A program made the translations under genes and the position numbers. A stretch of DNA of 64,000 nt. Origin: Tetranychus cinnabarinus. Lineage: Eukaryota; Arthropoda; Arachnida; Trombidiformes; Tetranychidae. Below are positions 11,917 through 24,300 of this stretch, in pieces (within the stretch, counting starts at the first letter, position 1; the number at the start of each line of letters is the position of its first letter). The notes under the pieces are model-generated. The model saw nothing but the letters and a program-made list of their open reading frames with translations. It did no database searches and was not told the origin of the DNA. Where the stretch lies: assembly GCA_022266195.1 (NCBI GenBank), contig WHVY01000003.1, positions 5,456,001 to 5,520,000 on the forward strand, written 5' to 3'.

Positions 11917-14900
11917 AGTGCCATGGTGGTCCACATGAAAGACGTTTACTATCCAATTTACTGTATGAATATAATCCACTTGAAAGACCAGTTATCAATG
12001 AATCCGAGCCAATTCTTGTGAGCTTTCATTTAACATTACAACAAATAATTGATTTGGTAAGTTGACGGTGAAATTGGTTTGGTTGGTAAAAAATGTTGAC
12101 AATTGAAAGATAATTTGGAATAAAAGGTTCAGAATTTTGTCGATCATGAGAATGCATTTTGAATTGGAAATTGGCATTTTCTGTAAACATTGAAACAGTG
12201 ATAATGGTTAATGATAAAAGTATATTCATTTGTGATTGTTATGCGATTTAAATAAACAGTAATGTAAGTAATCATAATGATGAATCAACATGATAAAGAT
12301 TTTATCATCATGAGTATTCTTGTTGTCATTATCATCATCTATTGAATAAGTCTTTCCATTAAATATCAATCTGGGAATGAGAAAAGAAATGTTTTTCCAA
12401 GGAAGAAGAAAGAAGAAGAAGGATGAAGATGAAGATGAGGAACAGAGTTTCAATTGACTGGTAAAGCTTGTTTGTTGATATCAAGTTGTTACTCAGGAGA
12501 AGAGATGAACAAACTCGATTCCAATGGATTAATTTGATTGAGTGGTTACAGGGTTAAGGTTTGTAAATGTTATAAGTAAAAACTTGTGATATCATCCCAC
12601 ACAAGCTGAATAATGAAGATGATCATTTTTGATGTTGGACCAGAAAAAAATGTTCAACAGCTATTGACAAGAAACTTCATCCTTTCTCCTCTTCACCTTT
12701 GACTCTTGGCATTATCATGATATTAATGAACCTTCGATTCATAAAATTTATCGACTAATTTATTCTTCTTTTTCTGTTCAACGTGCAGGATGAAAAGAAT
12801 CAAATTTTACAGTCAAGCATTTGGCTGAACATGGTGAGTTGCTAAAGATTTTCAATTTTTGAAATTTTTTCGAAATTCGATTTTTTACATTTTCTTTTTT
12901 TGAATTTTTCCAAGGAATGGATTGACACTAATTTACGCTGGAATACAAGTGAATATCCTGGAGTTAAAAATATCCGAATATCGGCCAGTAAAGTTTGGAC
13001 ACCTGATGTGCTTTTATACAATAGGTAAGGGTCAAGAGTTGAGATGGAAATGCTTTTAGTTGATGAAGAAATTTAAGAATCGAAAGAATCATGTAAATGT
13101 TGATGTTTAAATGTTTATCTACATTTATTGTAAGTTGATCTTTGAATATCGAATTTCGAGAAGGGAATTCGAGGAAATGGTGAATGAGTAAAGTTGGATT
13201 ACACGAGTTGAATGGAATTTTTGTCTTCACCTTTTCTCTTTAATTAATTTTTTCGCCTCTTTTTAACTCTTATAAAGCTGTCGAACAAGTGTGCAAAGTA
13301 TTTGCTCATTAAGAGATAAGCCTTTATTCAAGACGAATCTCTGAAGGAAAACTTCATCCTTCATGAGAGATTTCATTCAATCTATTAAAACTTGTAGATC
13401 TTAGTCTAATGAGCAACCTTCAACCTCCAGTCAATTCACCAAATATATTCATCAAGTAATTTCTTAATCAATTTGTCTGAATATAGACTGAATTCAGGTT
13501 GAATGAAACTCAAAACTCTGGACCATTTAGATTCGCAAACTGAGGAAATTATTTTTCGAAATTCCATTTTGAACTTTTGAATATATTTCCATTTTCACCA
13601 AAAAAAAGTATTTAAATGTTGGTTTTCATCGAAATATTTTTTGGTCAATTTTTCTTCTTCAAGTGCCGATGATAAAATTGATTCATCATTGCATACAAAT
13701 GTGGTCGTTGAGAGCAATGGAAGCTGTTTGTGGGTTCCTCCAGGCATCTTCAAAAGTACATGCAAAGTAGATATAACATGGGTGAGTTTCATCGATAATC
13801 AAATTGTCAGTTTCAAAATTGTTCGCCAAGCAATTTAAATATGCTGTTGAAGTTCATAAGCATTTCAATGGAAATTCAATTCTTTTTACTTTTTTTCAGT
13901 TTCCTTTTGATGATCAAAAATGTTTATTAAAATTTGGTTCCTGGACATATGATGGACTTGCCTTGGACTTGAGATTGTCTAATGAAGAAGGTGGTGAAAT
14001 ATCAACTTATATACCTTCTGGTGAATGGATATTGATAGGTAAAAAAGAGTTCAGTGATCATGGAAAATGAGATTTGCATTCAATTTTACTTTTTGCTCTA
14101 TTCTTGTACTTATGTTTTCTGCTTGAATTAGCATTTCAAGTTTACTTTTGTTTTCAATGTTGAGACTTGGAATTGCAAATGATGCAAAAATGGGGAGAAA
14201 AAAATTGGTCATTCGTTTTACATTCAATAAAACAATATTAATGATCTGTAAAACTGTCCATTTCAATGAAATTCACTTTTTCGTTTTTTCCATTTCGATT
14301 TTGAATATCGAAAGAAAATGACTTTTTTGACTTTTGGGGATGAAAAATGAAAAATTTGTCACTTTTAGTGCTTAAGATGAATGTAAATATGCTTAGTTTC
14401 AATCATTTAGACATTTAAAACATTTCCATGAATCTGGAACTTTTTAATTCTCAATTTGGTTTGGAAATATTTTATTCCATGCAAACGATGCCAATAAACT
14501 ATGAAACATGTTCAAGTACTTTCATCGAACTGAAAATGTCAAAATTTTCGAGTAAAAAAATGACAACATTAGAATAGAAACAAAAATTCATTGAAAAAAC
14601 ACTTTTCAAAACTCTTCTGATAATCTGAACAATCTTAATTAAAACTTTGAATAACCTCTTGAACTGATTAAAGCTCGAAGTTTGAATAAAAAGGAAACGA
14701 AATTTGGATTGAAAGTAAACTTTAAAATTCGATGTCGGTTCATGATGGTTAAACAATAAAACTCATCAACATTTAAAAAGATGAAGAAAACATAATTTCC
14801 TTTTTCGTCGTTCTTCCAATAAAGAATAGGATTCAGGGAATATGAATAATTAAACGTAAAACTGGAGCAAATCTCATTTACTTTGCATCATTTGATCCTT

Positions 14901-17900
14901 TTGTTGGCAAAATATTGATCATGCAAGTTGATGGATTCCTAATCAACTGCAAATTTTTAAACTTTTTTTTCCTTTTCGCACATTTAGGTGTTCCAGCACG
15001 AAGAAGAGTCCTTCAATATGCTTGTTGCCCTGAAACTTATGTCGATATAACATTTACCATTCACATTCGTCGACGAACTTTGTATTATACTTTTAACCTA
15101 ATCGTTCCTTGTGTTCTTATATCCTCAATGACTCTTCTTGGGTTCGCCCTTCCACCCGATTCAGGGGAAAAGTTGACTCTCGGTGTGACCATTTTACTCT
15201 CAATGACTGTTTTCATGCTTCAGCTAAGTGAAACACTGCCACCAACTTCAGAATCAATCTCAATCATAGGTAAGTAAAGTCGATTGAAACACACATTCGA
15301 CTTGTCAAGTTGCTCTTTTTTTCAGTCAACATTCACTTTTCACTTTGAATGCTGAGGAAGGAAGCAGATGCTTTAAATGAATAAACGGTTTGTCAATGAA
15401 ATTCACAATTTGTCCCTTGAAGGCGACTTCTTGACAACTGCATTTTTACAGGGAAAACACGAACTGAGCAAAATGCGTTTTCAATGATCAAGTATTGTTT
15501 ACAAAGGCTGGTAAATTGGCATTCATTTTTGGCATTAACTTTGCTCAAAAGCTTTCAAAACTAATTACCATTGTTACTTGTAAAAGTTGGGAACAAAAGA
15601 TTGAAGGATTGAGATGACAATAATACAGCAATACTGTAGTATTCCTTGAGGCTGTTTCATGATAAAAGTATTATTACAACAAAAATTATTACCATTATTT
15701 GTTGTTAAAGGTTATGGATATGCTGGTTTGGGATGAAGCCATGTTTACCAATTGTGAGAATAAGATAACCAAGAATAAGACATTTTTCAGTTTATTATCT
15801 TAAAGTGAGTTTCTATTGAATTTGCATGAGGCTCTTTTGCTGGGAAACAAAAATAATTGTCAACATTTTTCAGCTAGGAATAGATGCTCAACTCAAAGCT
15901 GTGAAATTGGGGTAAAATTAGATTTGAAATTGTCAGGAAAATGACATTTTGTTTGGATTGAGAGGAAAATAACATTCTTTTCACAGCAAATCCCTGAACT
16001 TTATCTAACCTTTAAGCGATAAAAACGGTAAGTTTTTTGAGAAACTATACAATAAACAGCATTCTCTTGACATTTCCCTTAAATATAAAGTTTTTAAATG
16101 CAAATTCGATGAAAACTTTCATTTTCATTCATTTCTATCGACTAATTACATAAAGGCAATTATTATGAATAACTAATAATAATTATCAGTTGCATCAGAA
16201 TACGGAACGGAACTTTGAAAATTGAAAGTAAATTTGGAAGCAAATGCAATTCAGTTTTGGAAATAAATTGAGCCGAAAGGCATGCAATGGAATTGAAGTG
16301 TAAAGCAAAATTATGTAAAATGAGGAAAGCTAAACAATTTACATCGCCACACTTCGGTTAGTGGCCAGTGGCTCAATAGTGAATTCACACATTGCAACAA
16401 TAGAGTGCAATTTTATCGGTGAATAGAGTTCAAACAAAATACCAAATTTTGCTCTGTAATAGCATTCACTATTCAATATGCAGACCAATAAAGTCGTGAA
16501 ATACGTGTAAATATTATGAATAAATCCAATGCAATTCAATTGCTCATTTCAAATCGATTAAAGGTAAGTCCGACCGAAAGATTAAAACAAAGCAATCCAA
16601 AACTTCACTATTTAAGATGTCAATTTCATGAGATTCATTCAATAAATAAAACCAATTTTCTGACCAAATGTGTACAACTCTTGACTCTGGAAGTGTTTCA
16701 CCTGGAAAAGTAAAGCTTCTGGATAAATTTGCTTTTCAGTTTTAAAACTTATTTGAAATATCGAAACGGAAATCAGAAGAGACCAGATTTTGTTATTGAA
16801 ATTATTAATTAAACGATAAAGTGTTTTTTTCGTATTAACTATCGATTACAGTTTGATTTTTTCTCCATTCATGGATATCAAAACAAAATGCGACTGAAGC
16901 ATCAATAAGTGTCAAACTTGCAAGACTTAACATTATTTCAATCGCATGAATACCTCGTTATCTGTGAGTAAAGCACTTCTACATTTCTCTAAAGAACTGA
17001 ATTAACCTTTACTCTTGTAACTCAAAATTGACATCACCTTATCTTGATGTTGGCGACAAGTCTTCAGTTATTTAAATTCAATTTTCATTTCTTTTCAAAA
17101 TATTATTGAATATCGTTTCATCCCAGAATACAGAAAAGTGAATATTTATTTACAGCAAAAAAAGAGTGAATAAAAATTTTACATTTACAATAACAGAAAA
17201 AGTTAAAACCAAAAAAAGCTTTGAATAATTTGAGCAGATTTTCATTTGCTTTTTAGGAGCATTTCCAGCTTTCCAAACTAATGCAACCCTTTGATGAAAG
17301 CAAGCTGCAAAGTTGACAAAAAAAGGCAAATCTCTTGACATTTCAATTTGTTGCTTCAACAAAATTCCAAGTCAAATGTGTTTTCCCATTCCTCGACCTT
17401 TTCTTGATGAAATAATAACCAAAATATCTCTTTTTACGTTTATTAACAATTTTTATTCTCATCATTACAGGAACTTATTTTGCTTGTATCATGATTATGG
17501 TTGCATTTTCCGTTGTAATGACTGTTGTTGTCCTCAATTTTCATCATAGAGCAACATCAGAATATCAAGAGATGCCTCCCTTGGTAAGTATTATAAGAGA
17601 TATGACAATATCAAATGGTTCCATATTAATTACAATTCCCAACAGTAAACCATGTATGAGCAAATAGAAAGTTAAGAAGTAAAAATTAATACAATTAATG
17701 TGATAGGAAATGTTAGAAAAGTTTTATCGGCCAGAAAAACTGTTGACGCTTTATTTAATCACTTTTACCTTTTTCCAACAATAATTGTTGTTATTGCCTG
17801 AAATTATTATTATTGTCATGTTTTGCAAACGGTTTGTTGATTGAAAGGTTGACACTGACGAGCAAATTGTTAATCGATCTTTTGTTTTTTCTTTCCTTTT

Positions 17901-18989
17901 CGCCAGGTTCGTCGGGTTATTTTGGTCTGGCTTCCATGGATTTTAAGGATGGAAAAGCCTGGCATTCCTAAGCCACCTCCGTCAACCAGTAAAACTAAAA
18001 GTGGGACAAACGTTAATGTTGACCTTTCCAATTCGTGTCCAACCAATAACCTGAGTATGCCATTAAACAAAGGTCAACAATCAAGCCATTCCAATGCTCA
18101 CACATGCAGACCTGGTGACCTTAGTTATACAATAAGCTCAAATTTAAAAGGTTACTGTGATCCAATTGGTCGTCTTAATAACTTCCACCATAATCATCAT
18201 AATCATCATCATCACCTGCTGCATCACCATGCATCCAATCACACGACTCCTAATAAGCAACATTGGAATACCATGCAGTCAGCGGCAAGCGAAGGGGCCC
18301 TTCACTTGGGTTGTCATGAGGGTCTCTCAACTGGTCTTGATGATCACTTGACTAACTTGATAGGCAATCGTACCTCACTTTGCTTGTGCTGCACAGCTCA
18401 TCAGCAACTTGCATCAACCAACATGGCCAATGTGCCAATGCCAACCAATAATCCTACCAATGTTAATAATATTGTTAATAATAATAATAGTAATAATGTT
18501 AATAGTAATAATTTAAGTTTAAAAAGTAATCAACTCAAGTATGGGACGACACTGTTTGACCCAAGTGGAGCTGCCAGTTGTCCGGGTTATAATGGTTTAC
18601 CTTGTGATCAACTTAATCTAGAGCCAGGTTCACTTGAAGCCGAGGACTTGAATGATGGAGCCAGAGGTGGGACTAGCCTAGGTTTGGGTCTTGGTGATAC
18701 TGAAGGGACCACATCGTTGCTCAATGAGTCCCCCGGCCATCATCAAGTTGACTATTCACAAAGTCAACCTTGTTGTTCATTCGTTTGCAAGGGTCGCGAG
18801 ATCAATGCCATTCTCAGAGAGATACGATTCATTACCAATCGAATGAGAAAAGAGGATGAAATTGAAGAAATTATCGGAGAATGGAAATTCGCAGCCATGG
18901 TCATGGACAGATTATGTTTAATCGTCTTCTCATCCTTCACGGCAATATCAACAGCAGCCTGTCTGATTCCGCCAGCAAATCTTCATTAA
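11917..18989 (+). CDS. Nicotinic acetylcholine receptor alpha7-like subunit, gene 1 (signal exon not found)
   Basis: Exons: 11917-12056, 12789-12833, 12915-13024, 13664-13781, 13900-14038, 14988-15269, 17471-17583 and 17907-18989 (stop), giving 675 residues after the missing exon 1. It encodes a cys-loop ligand-gated cation channel subunit of the plasma membrane. In order: YNPLERPV start of the ligand-binding domain; loop D (IWLNMEW); loop A (PDVLLYNSAD); the 13-residue Cys loop (CKVDITWFPFDDQKC) split by an intron; loop B GSW; and loop C with vicinal cysteines (QYACCPETY), which makes it an alpha subunit. M1-M3 follow. M2 (GEKLTLGVTILLSMTVF) has Glu at -1' and Leu at 9', as expected for cation selectivity. 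The M1-M2 region (LISSMTLLGFALPPDSGEK) matches the insect alpha5-7 group. The M3-M4 loop is very long, with His- and Asn-rich tracts, then the MA helix and M4, ending shortly after M4. Confidence 0.9.
18181..18530 (+). repeat. His-rich and Asn-rich coding repeats in the receptor 1 M3-M4 loop
   Basis: CAT/CAC runs (about 18187-18235) encode a histidine-rich tract, and AAT/AAC runs (about 18445-18525) encode an asparagine-rich tract. Both are in frame in the large cytoplasmic loop. They are likely variable-length, disordered sequence from triplet expansion. The second receptor gene has its own shorter His run at 34563-34581. Confidence 0.85.
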
Positions 18990-21358
18990 CCAAACCAATA
19001 GTAACTAAAACCCAATCAGCCAAAGTTCAACAAAAGCACACAAAGTTTCTCAAAAAATCTCAAAACAATAATCACCAAAACTGACTAACTTTACCTGAAA
19101 TTACTCAATGAAACTTGCCAAAAGTCCAAAAGTCAATGAAAACCCAATTTAATACCAAAAAGAATCCAAAATTTACCCAATAATGCAATGAAATAAAGAC
19201 AACATTCAATGAACGAAAACGATTAAAATTTTTAGTAACCAAGAATTCAAATAAAAACTATAAAATTTCAACAAAATCAATAAACTAATAAATTGAAATT
19301 GAATTAAAAATTATTGTAAATGAAAACAATTGCTACTAAAACTGCCACTTTAACTGCATTGAAATGCTATCAAACTCAATTGAATAGTAACTTTATTGAA
19401 TTATCAAAAATTAAACTCTCATTTGGTCATAAAGCAACATTGGAACTTCTGAATTATCTCATGTTTATCATCCATTAATAACATCAATAATGTTCTTTCC
19501 CTTTAAATCGAAATTTTTATTCTTTCTAATCGCAAATGTAAGTTTAATATGAACAGATGATTTTGATTCATTTAATAACCATCAACATTTGTAGAGATAA
19601 TAGTTGTTCAAAAATGAAAATGATTCAATAAATTGTTCATTGAATATCGGCAAAGCAAGAGAAAGTAAAAAAACGATAATCTTCTTACACTGGTTAACCT
19701 CATGCTATTCAGTAGAAAATGATAAACTTGTTATCCTATTACACTATCATGTTGACTCAATTTGATGGAACAACAGCAATCGAGTGTATCATGAAAAATG
19801 GTTTTCCATTGAAATCTGTCTTGGCGATTGAACAAAAAAATGAAGGAAAATGAAAAATCCAAATTATTGATCAACTTTTCATTTTTCCAAACATCTGGCT
19901 TTTCCTTTCCTAATGGTTTGTCAAAATGTTGTCAGATGAAAGTTCAGTTAATTACAAGTCAGATAACAAGTGAATCCCAGTAAAGAAGTTTGAAATTGTG
20001 TGACAATTAAGTAATCGGTTGGCTTGTCAAGGTTCACCTTTTCTTTGAATTTTGACTTTTGAAACGGCAACAACTGAAATCGATTGAAAGTTTCATTATT
20101 TAACAAGTTTTTGTTTGGATAAAAGATTGGGAAGAAGGAAGGGAAAAACGGAGAGAAAAGTTGAACTCAAATGATCCATGAAAATTGATCTTATCTGACC
20201 ATTATATATCAACAGCAAAAGTATCATGAATAGTATCATGAACAATATGAAACAATATCAAGGAATTACCTTATCTGTGGACTATTTAATATATAATGCA
20301 TTGGCAATTGGAAGGTAAATAAAACTCATAAATGGTTGACTATTAAATGAGAAGTGAAAATGTGTTGTTTTCACGTTCAACTTTTGCCAGGGAAAAGGAT
20401 AAAGAAAAGGTAAAGAAGAAAGGTAAAGAAAAGATGAGAAACATTTCTTTATCTTTACCTTCTTCTTGGAATCAATAAGAAACTCGAAAGCAAATAAAGG
20501 AATATTTTACTTCTTCTTGGTTGATCACAGGCAAGATTAAGGTTATGCTTGGTCAGAGTCGCGATTTGAACATTTAAGCAATCGAAACAATTGGATGATT
20601 GATGAATCGCAAAGGGAAACAATGGATGGATGTTATTAATCAACAATTAATACACACCAAAAGGTGAGCTTCATGATTCCAAAATGGATCTTCGATAAAA
20701 GATAAAAATAAATCGTTTATCGAGTTTATGTGCGTAAACCTGTAAACTTGGGGTTCATCATGACCTGTGAACTCTAAAGGTTGAAAGTTTTCTTTGGTGA
20801 AAGAGATGAGAATCAGGAGAATCATGATAATGATGGAAATGATGGAAATGATGAGTATGATGAGTATGATGAGAATGATGATGTGAATGATGAAAGTGAA
20901 TTTTTTTTCTTCTGGTGAAAGAGCATGTTCCATGCTCCTATCGATTGGAATTGTTTTTGCAGGGAGTTGATGATGAAAGATGATAGGATGATGCATGATG
21001 ATAATGAAAGAGTCGAGTGAGACAAGGTCGACGTTGAAACGGGCAATATCTATGTGTATATACACTTCATTAATCGCCAAGACAATTTTGTAGTGAAAAG
21101 AGTTTATAAAAAAATAAATATTTTTCTTTTCTTCCTTTTCTTCCATCTCTCATCTTTGGCACTTATTCAACTCTGAATAAATATTTTCAAAAATAACTGT
21201 TTACACTTCAACAGTGAATATGATTTTCATCGAGTTCATCAGTTAACAAACTTTCAAATTGTTCAACATTCATTGTTCAAGTTCAACTTTGTGTGTGTTT
21301 TCATCAGTTTCATCAAGCTTCATATTCATTAAAAATCTCGTGTCTTCAACACCATCAA
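18990..21358. other. Intergenic region between the two receptor genes; minus-strand ATG-rich low complexity
   Basis: It contains the 3' flank of receptor 1 (AATAAA-type hexamers near 19190) and presumably the promoter of receptor 2. A GATGAT/AATGATG-rich tract at about 20815-20900 creates long Ile/Ser-rich minus-strand ORFs (20640-21146) that I regard as low-complexity artefacts. No RNA gene seen. Confidence 0.55.
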
Positions 21359-24300
21359 ATGTTCAACCATTGCTCTGGGAAACTGAAAAAGTATCTTATT
21401 ATGATCATCAGCTGTACATTTTTACTCCAAGGTAAGCATTCATTTTACAACAACGTAGTCAAGTTGATAAAATTGTTTCATTTTTGGTGCAAATTTTTCA
21501 ATTCTTTATTCATAACTCGAGCATTAATTTTTAAACTTGAATTTTCTTCTTCAACCTTCAATTCGTTTCAGATGTTGATTGCAGTATAAATGAAAGAAGA
21601 TTGCTGCAAGATTTACTCAGAAATTATGATCTTCTGGAGCGACCTGTTAACAATGAATCGGATACTTTGCTGGTTACATTGGGCATAACATATCAACAGA
21701 TCATTAAACTGGTAAGCATTTGATCAGCTCAAGAGATCGAAAAATATTCTTGATTTGATTTTCATTCTTGTCCATAAAGGTGCAACACCTTGTAAACCCT
21801 TTAACCGTCAAGGGAAATTAAGGTCGACAATCAAATGAAGCAAAAAGTGAAATCCCTTTTCACCAATCCAGTTGATCAATTAATAGATTAAATTAAATTG
21901 CTCAAGTTTACCTTTCAATTGATTGGAGACAAATGCAGGTTCATCATTAACAATTTACAGTAAAAGCCAATGTTAAATGCTTGGCCTTAATAAACTTGAA
22001 AACTATCGACTTAATGTTTTCCATAAAATCTCGTATAAAAATAATAATGCAAATTTTGCTTTTTCATTTTCACTTTTAAACTTCAACTCTAATTGAATTA
22101 AAATTAAACTCTGTTCATTTCATGGTAAAAACAGAGCTCAGCATGTAATCATCATTCCCAATTGGTGAGAAATTGAACAAAAATGCAAAAAAAAGTTTAA
22201 ACCAGAAAAGTTGAACTGAATTGCAAAAACAAAAGTTCATTTTCAACCTCAAAATTGTCTGTAATTATAATCAATTAATCAAGACGAAACTAAAGTTAAA
22301 TCTGAGTCAACATTAAATATTAATCAAGTGAAAAATTCAAAGTCAACTTGGAGTTTTGACTGGGAGTGAAAAGCCTGGAGTAAAACTTGGAGTCTTCAAT
22401 ATTTCATCGTTTTCAGCAAAATTTCAAGATTAATCAAACATTTTGGGAAGATTGAGAAAAATGTGGTAAAATTGAGGCTTAAATTAAGACTGAATTTAAT
22501 GAGCAAATATTTAATCTTGTATCACCATCATCATTATAATGATAATTATTCATTAAATTGAGAAGGAAAAAAAGTTATCTAATTATCTAGATAAGTTTAT
22601 ATGAATGTTGAAGATATTAATAGTGAATAAAGAAACACAAATGTGAATAAATTAATTCAATTGTTTGAGGTTTCTTTTTTCAATTTAATAAATAAGAAGT
22701 ACAAAGTGAAAGCTCATCTTTTCAATTTCAATGTTGCTCCAGTTTTGATCAGCAATTTGGCAATTTGGTTTGATAATTAATAGCATTTCGTGTTTCTTAC
22801 TTCTCAAGATAACAGTTGGTGCTCTTGACATTTCAAGTATTGTAATAATATCATGATAACAAGCAAACAAATCTGGTTAACAATTGACTTTTTTTTCTTG
22901 TTCTTGTCAATAAAGGCAAACATTGAGTTTAGGTAAATAGCTAAATAATATTTGCCTTATTATTGTTGCCTTGCAGCCAAACTGAAACATTATTTTACTC
23001 TCAATATCATTTGGTTTCTGTCAGAGTTTTGAGTTCACTTTTTTGTTATCGTCTTTGCTGCTGCTCTTCACCGTTTTATATTTTGATTGAGTTATAATCT
23101 GGTTGGTCTATTGTTTTTGTGTCTAATTTTTCATGCTTTCACTTTGTTATCTTCACCTTTGAAAGGTTATTAAGATGGAAAAGTGATTCAACAATTGAAT
23201 CAATTTAATCAGCACAAGATTTACTTTTATTACTTGAGAAACAAAAGAAGATCCACTTTTTGTCTTTTGTTTCTTTTTCTTCCTTTTCCTCTTTTCCAGC
23301 CTTTTCATCATCTCTCCAGTTTTATTTCACTACTCAACATTATCACCTTTTATCTTCTTAAGCTTTTGTCTTTGTATAAAATTGGGTAGATTTGTAAGGA
23401 TGAGAAACAATTTCAATAACCAATTCGCAATTCTTGGTAAGTTGCATTTGGTCACGTTAATCTAACTGTTGACTATCTATACATCTAAAGTCAATTTAAA
23501 CCACTATGTTGAAGGTAACCAGTATTTAATCGAATGGGTAAATTGTATAATCTGGTACTGTTTTCAAATTGGTTAATGGTTAACTAACACTGTTAACTAA
23601 GCACAGTTACTCAAAAGACAGTGATAAAGAGAGTGATTAGACTTGATAAAAAAAGTCAAAATTGGAAATGATAAGAAACCTAAAATGAAAATAAGAAAAC
23701 CCATTGAAAGCAAAGGAAAATCAAGAAAAAATTTTGTCTTGAAAATTGAAAAAAAGTGTTGAGATTAGATTACATAGTGGTTTTAAATCAGTTAAACCAC
23801 AATATCTCGAAGCTATGAGATGAAGCACCCGGGCTTCCCCAGCGAGTGAATCTTTTAGCTGCTCGATGCAGTGATTTAATTGTCACGTACTGATTTTTTT
23901 TGCAAAATTGTGGTCAAACTGCGTGAGTTCTAAGCAAAAAAATACGTAATAGGAAAGCTCTAACGCAACAACAACGGAAAATAGAAAACCTCATTTCAGA
24001 ATTCAGATTTCTGAGAAATAGCGGGAAACGCAGAATGCGTATTCAATAACATTGAGTGAAGGGGAAATACTTTTCTGTTATTTAGGTTTATGGTTCATTT
24101 TTGGATCAGGATTTATGGAAATGGCCCCTGTTTTCTTATGGTTATACACATCTTTAGCATCAAATCGCCAATCAATGGGTAGATTTCTTATAATCAGGTT
24201 ATTCAATTACGTTACACTTTGTCTTTCGAGTAAAGAGTTTGTTGTCTTTGATTCAGTTTTAGATGGGATCGCTTTCGAAGTTCCAACTTGGATTGACTTT

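Noticed and set aside
20640..21146. 168-codon minus-strand ORF rich in Ile, His and Ser
   Set aside because: It follows a GATGAT/GATGAG microsatellite and has no family resemblance. Low-complexity artefact.
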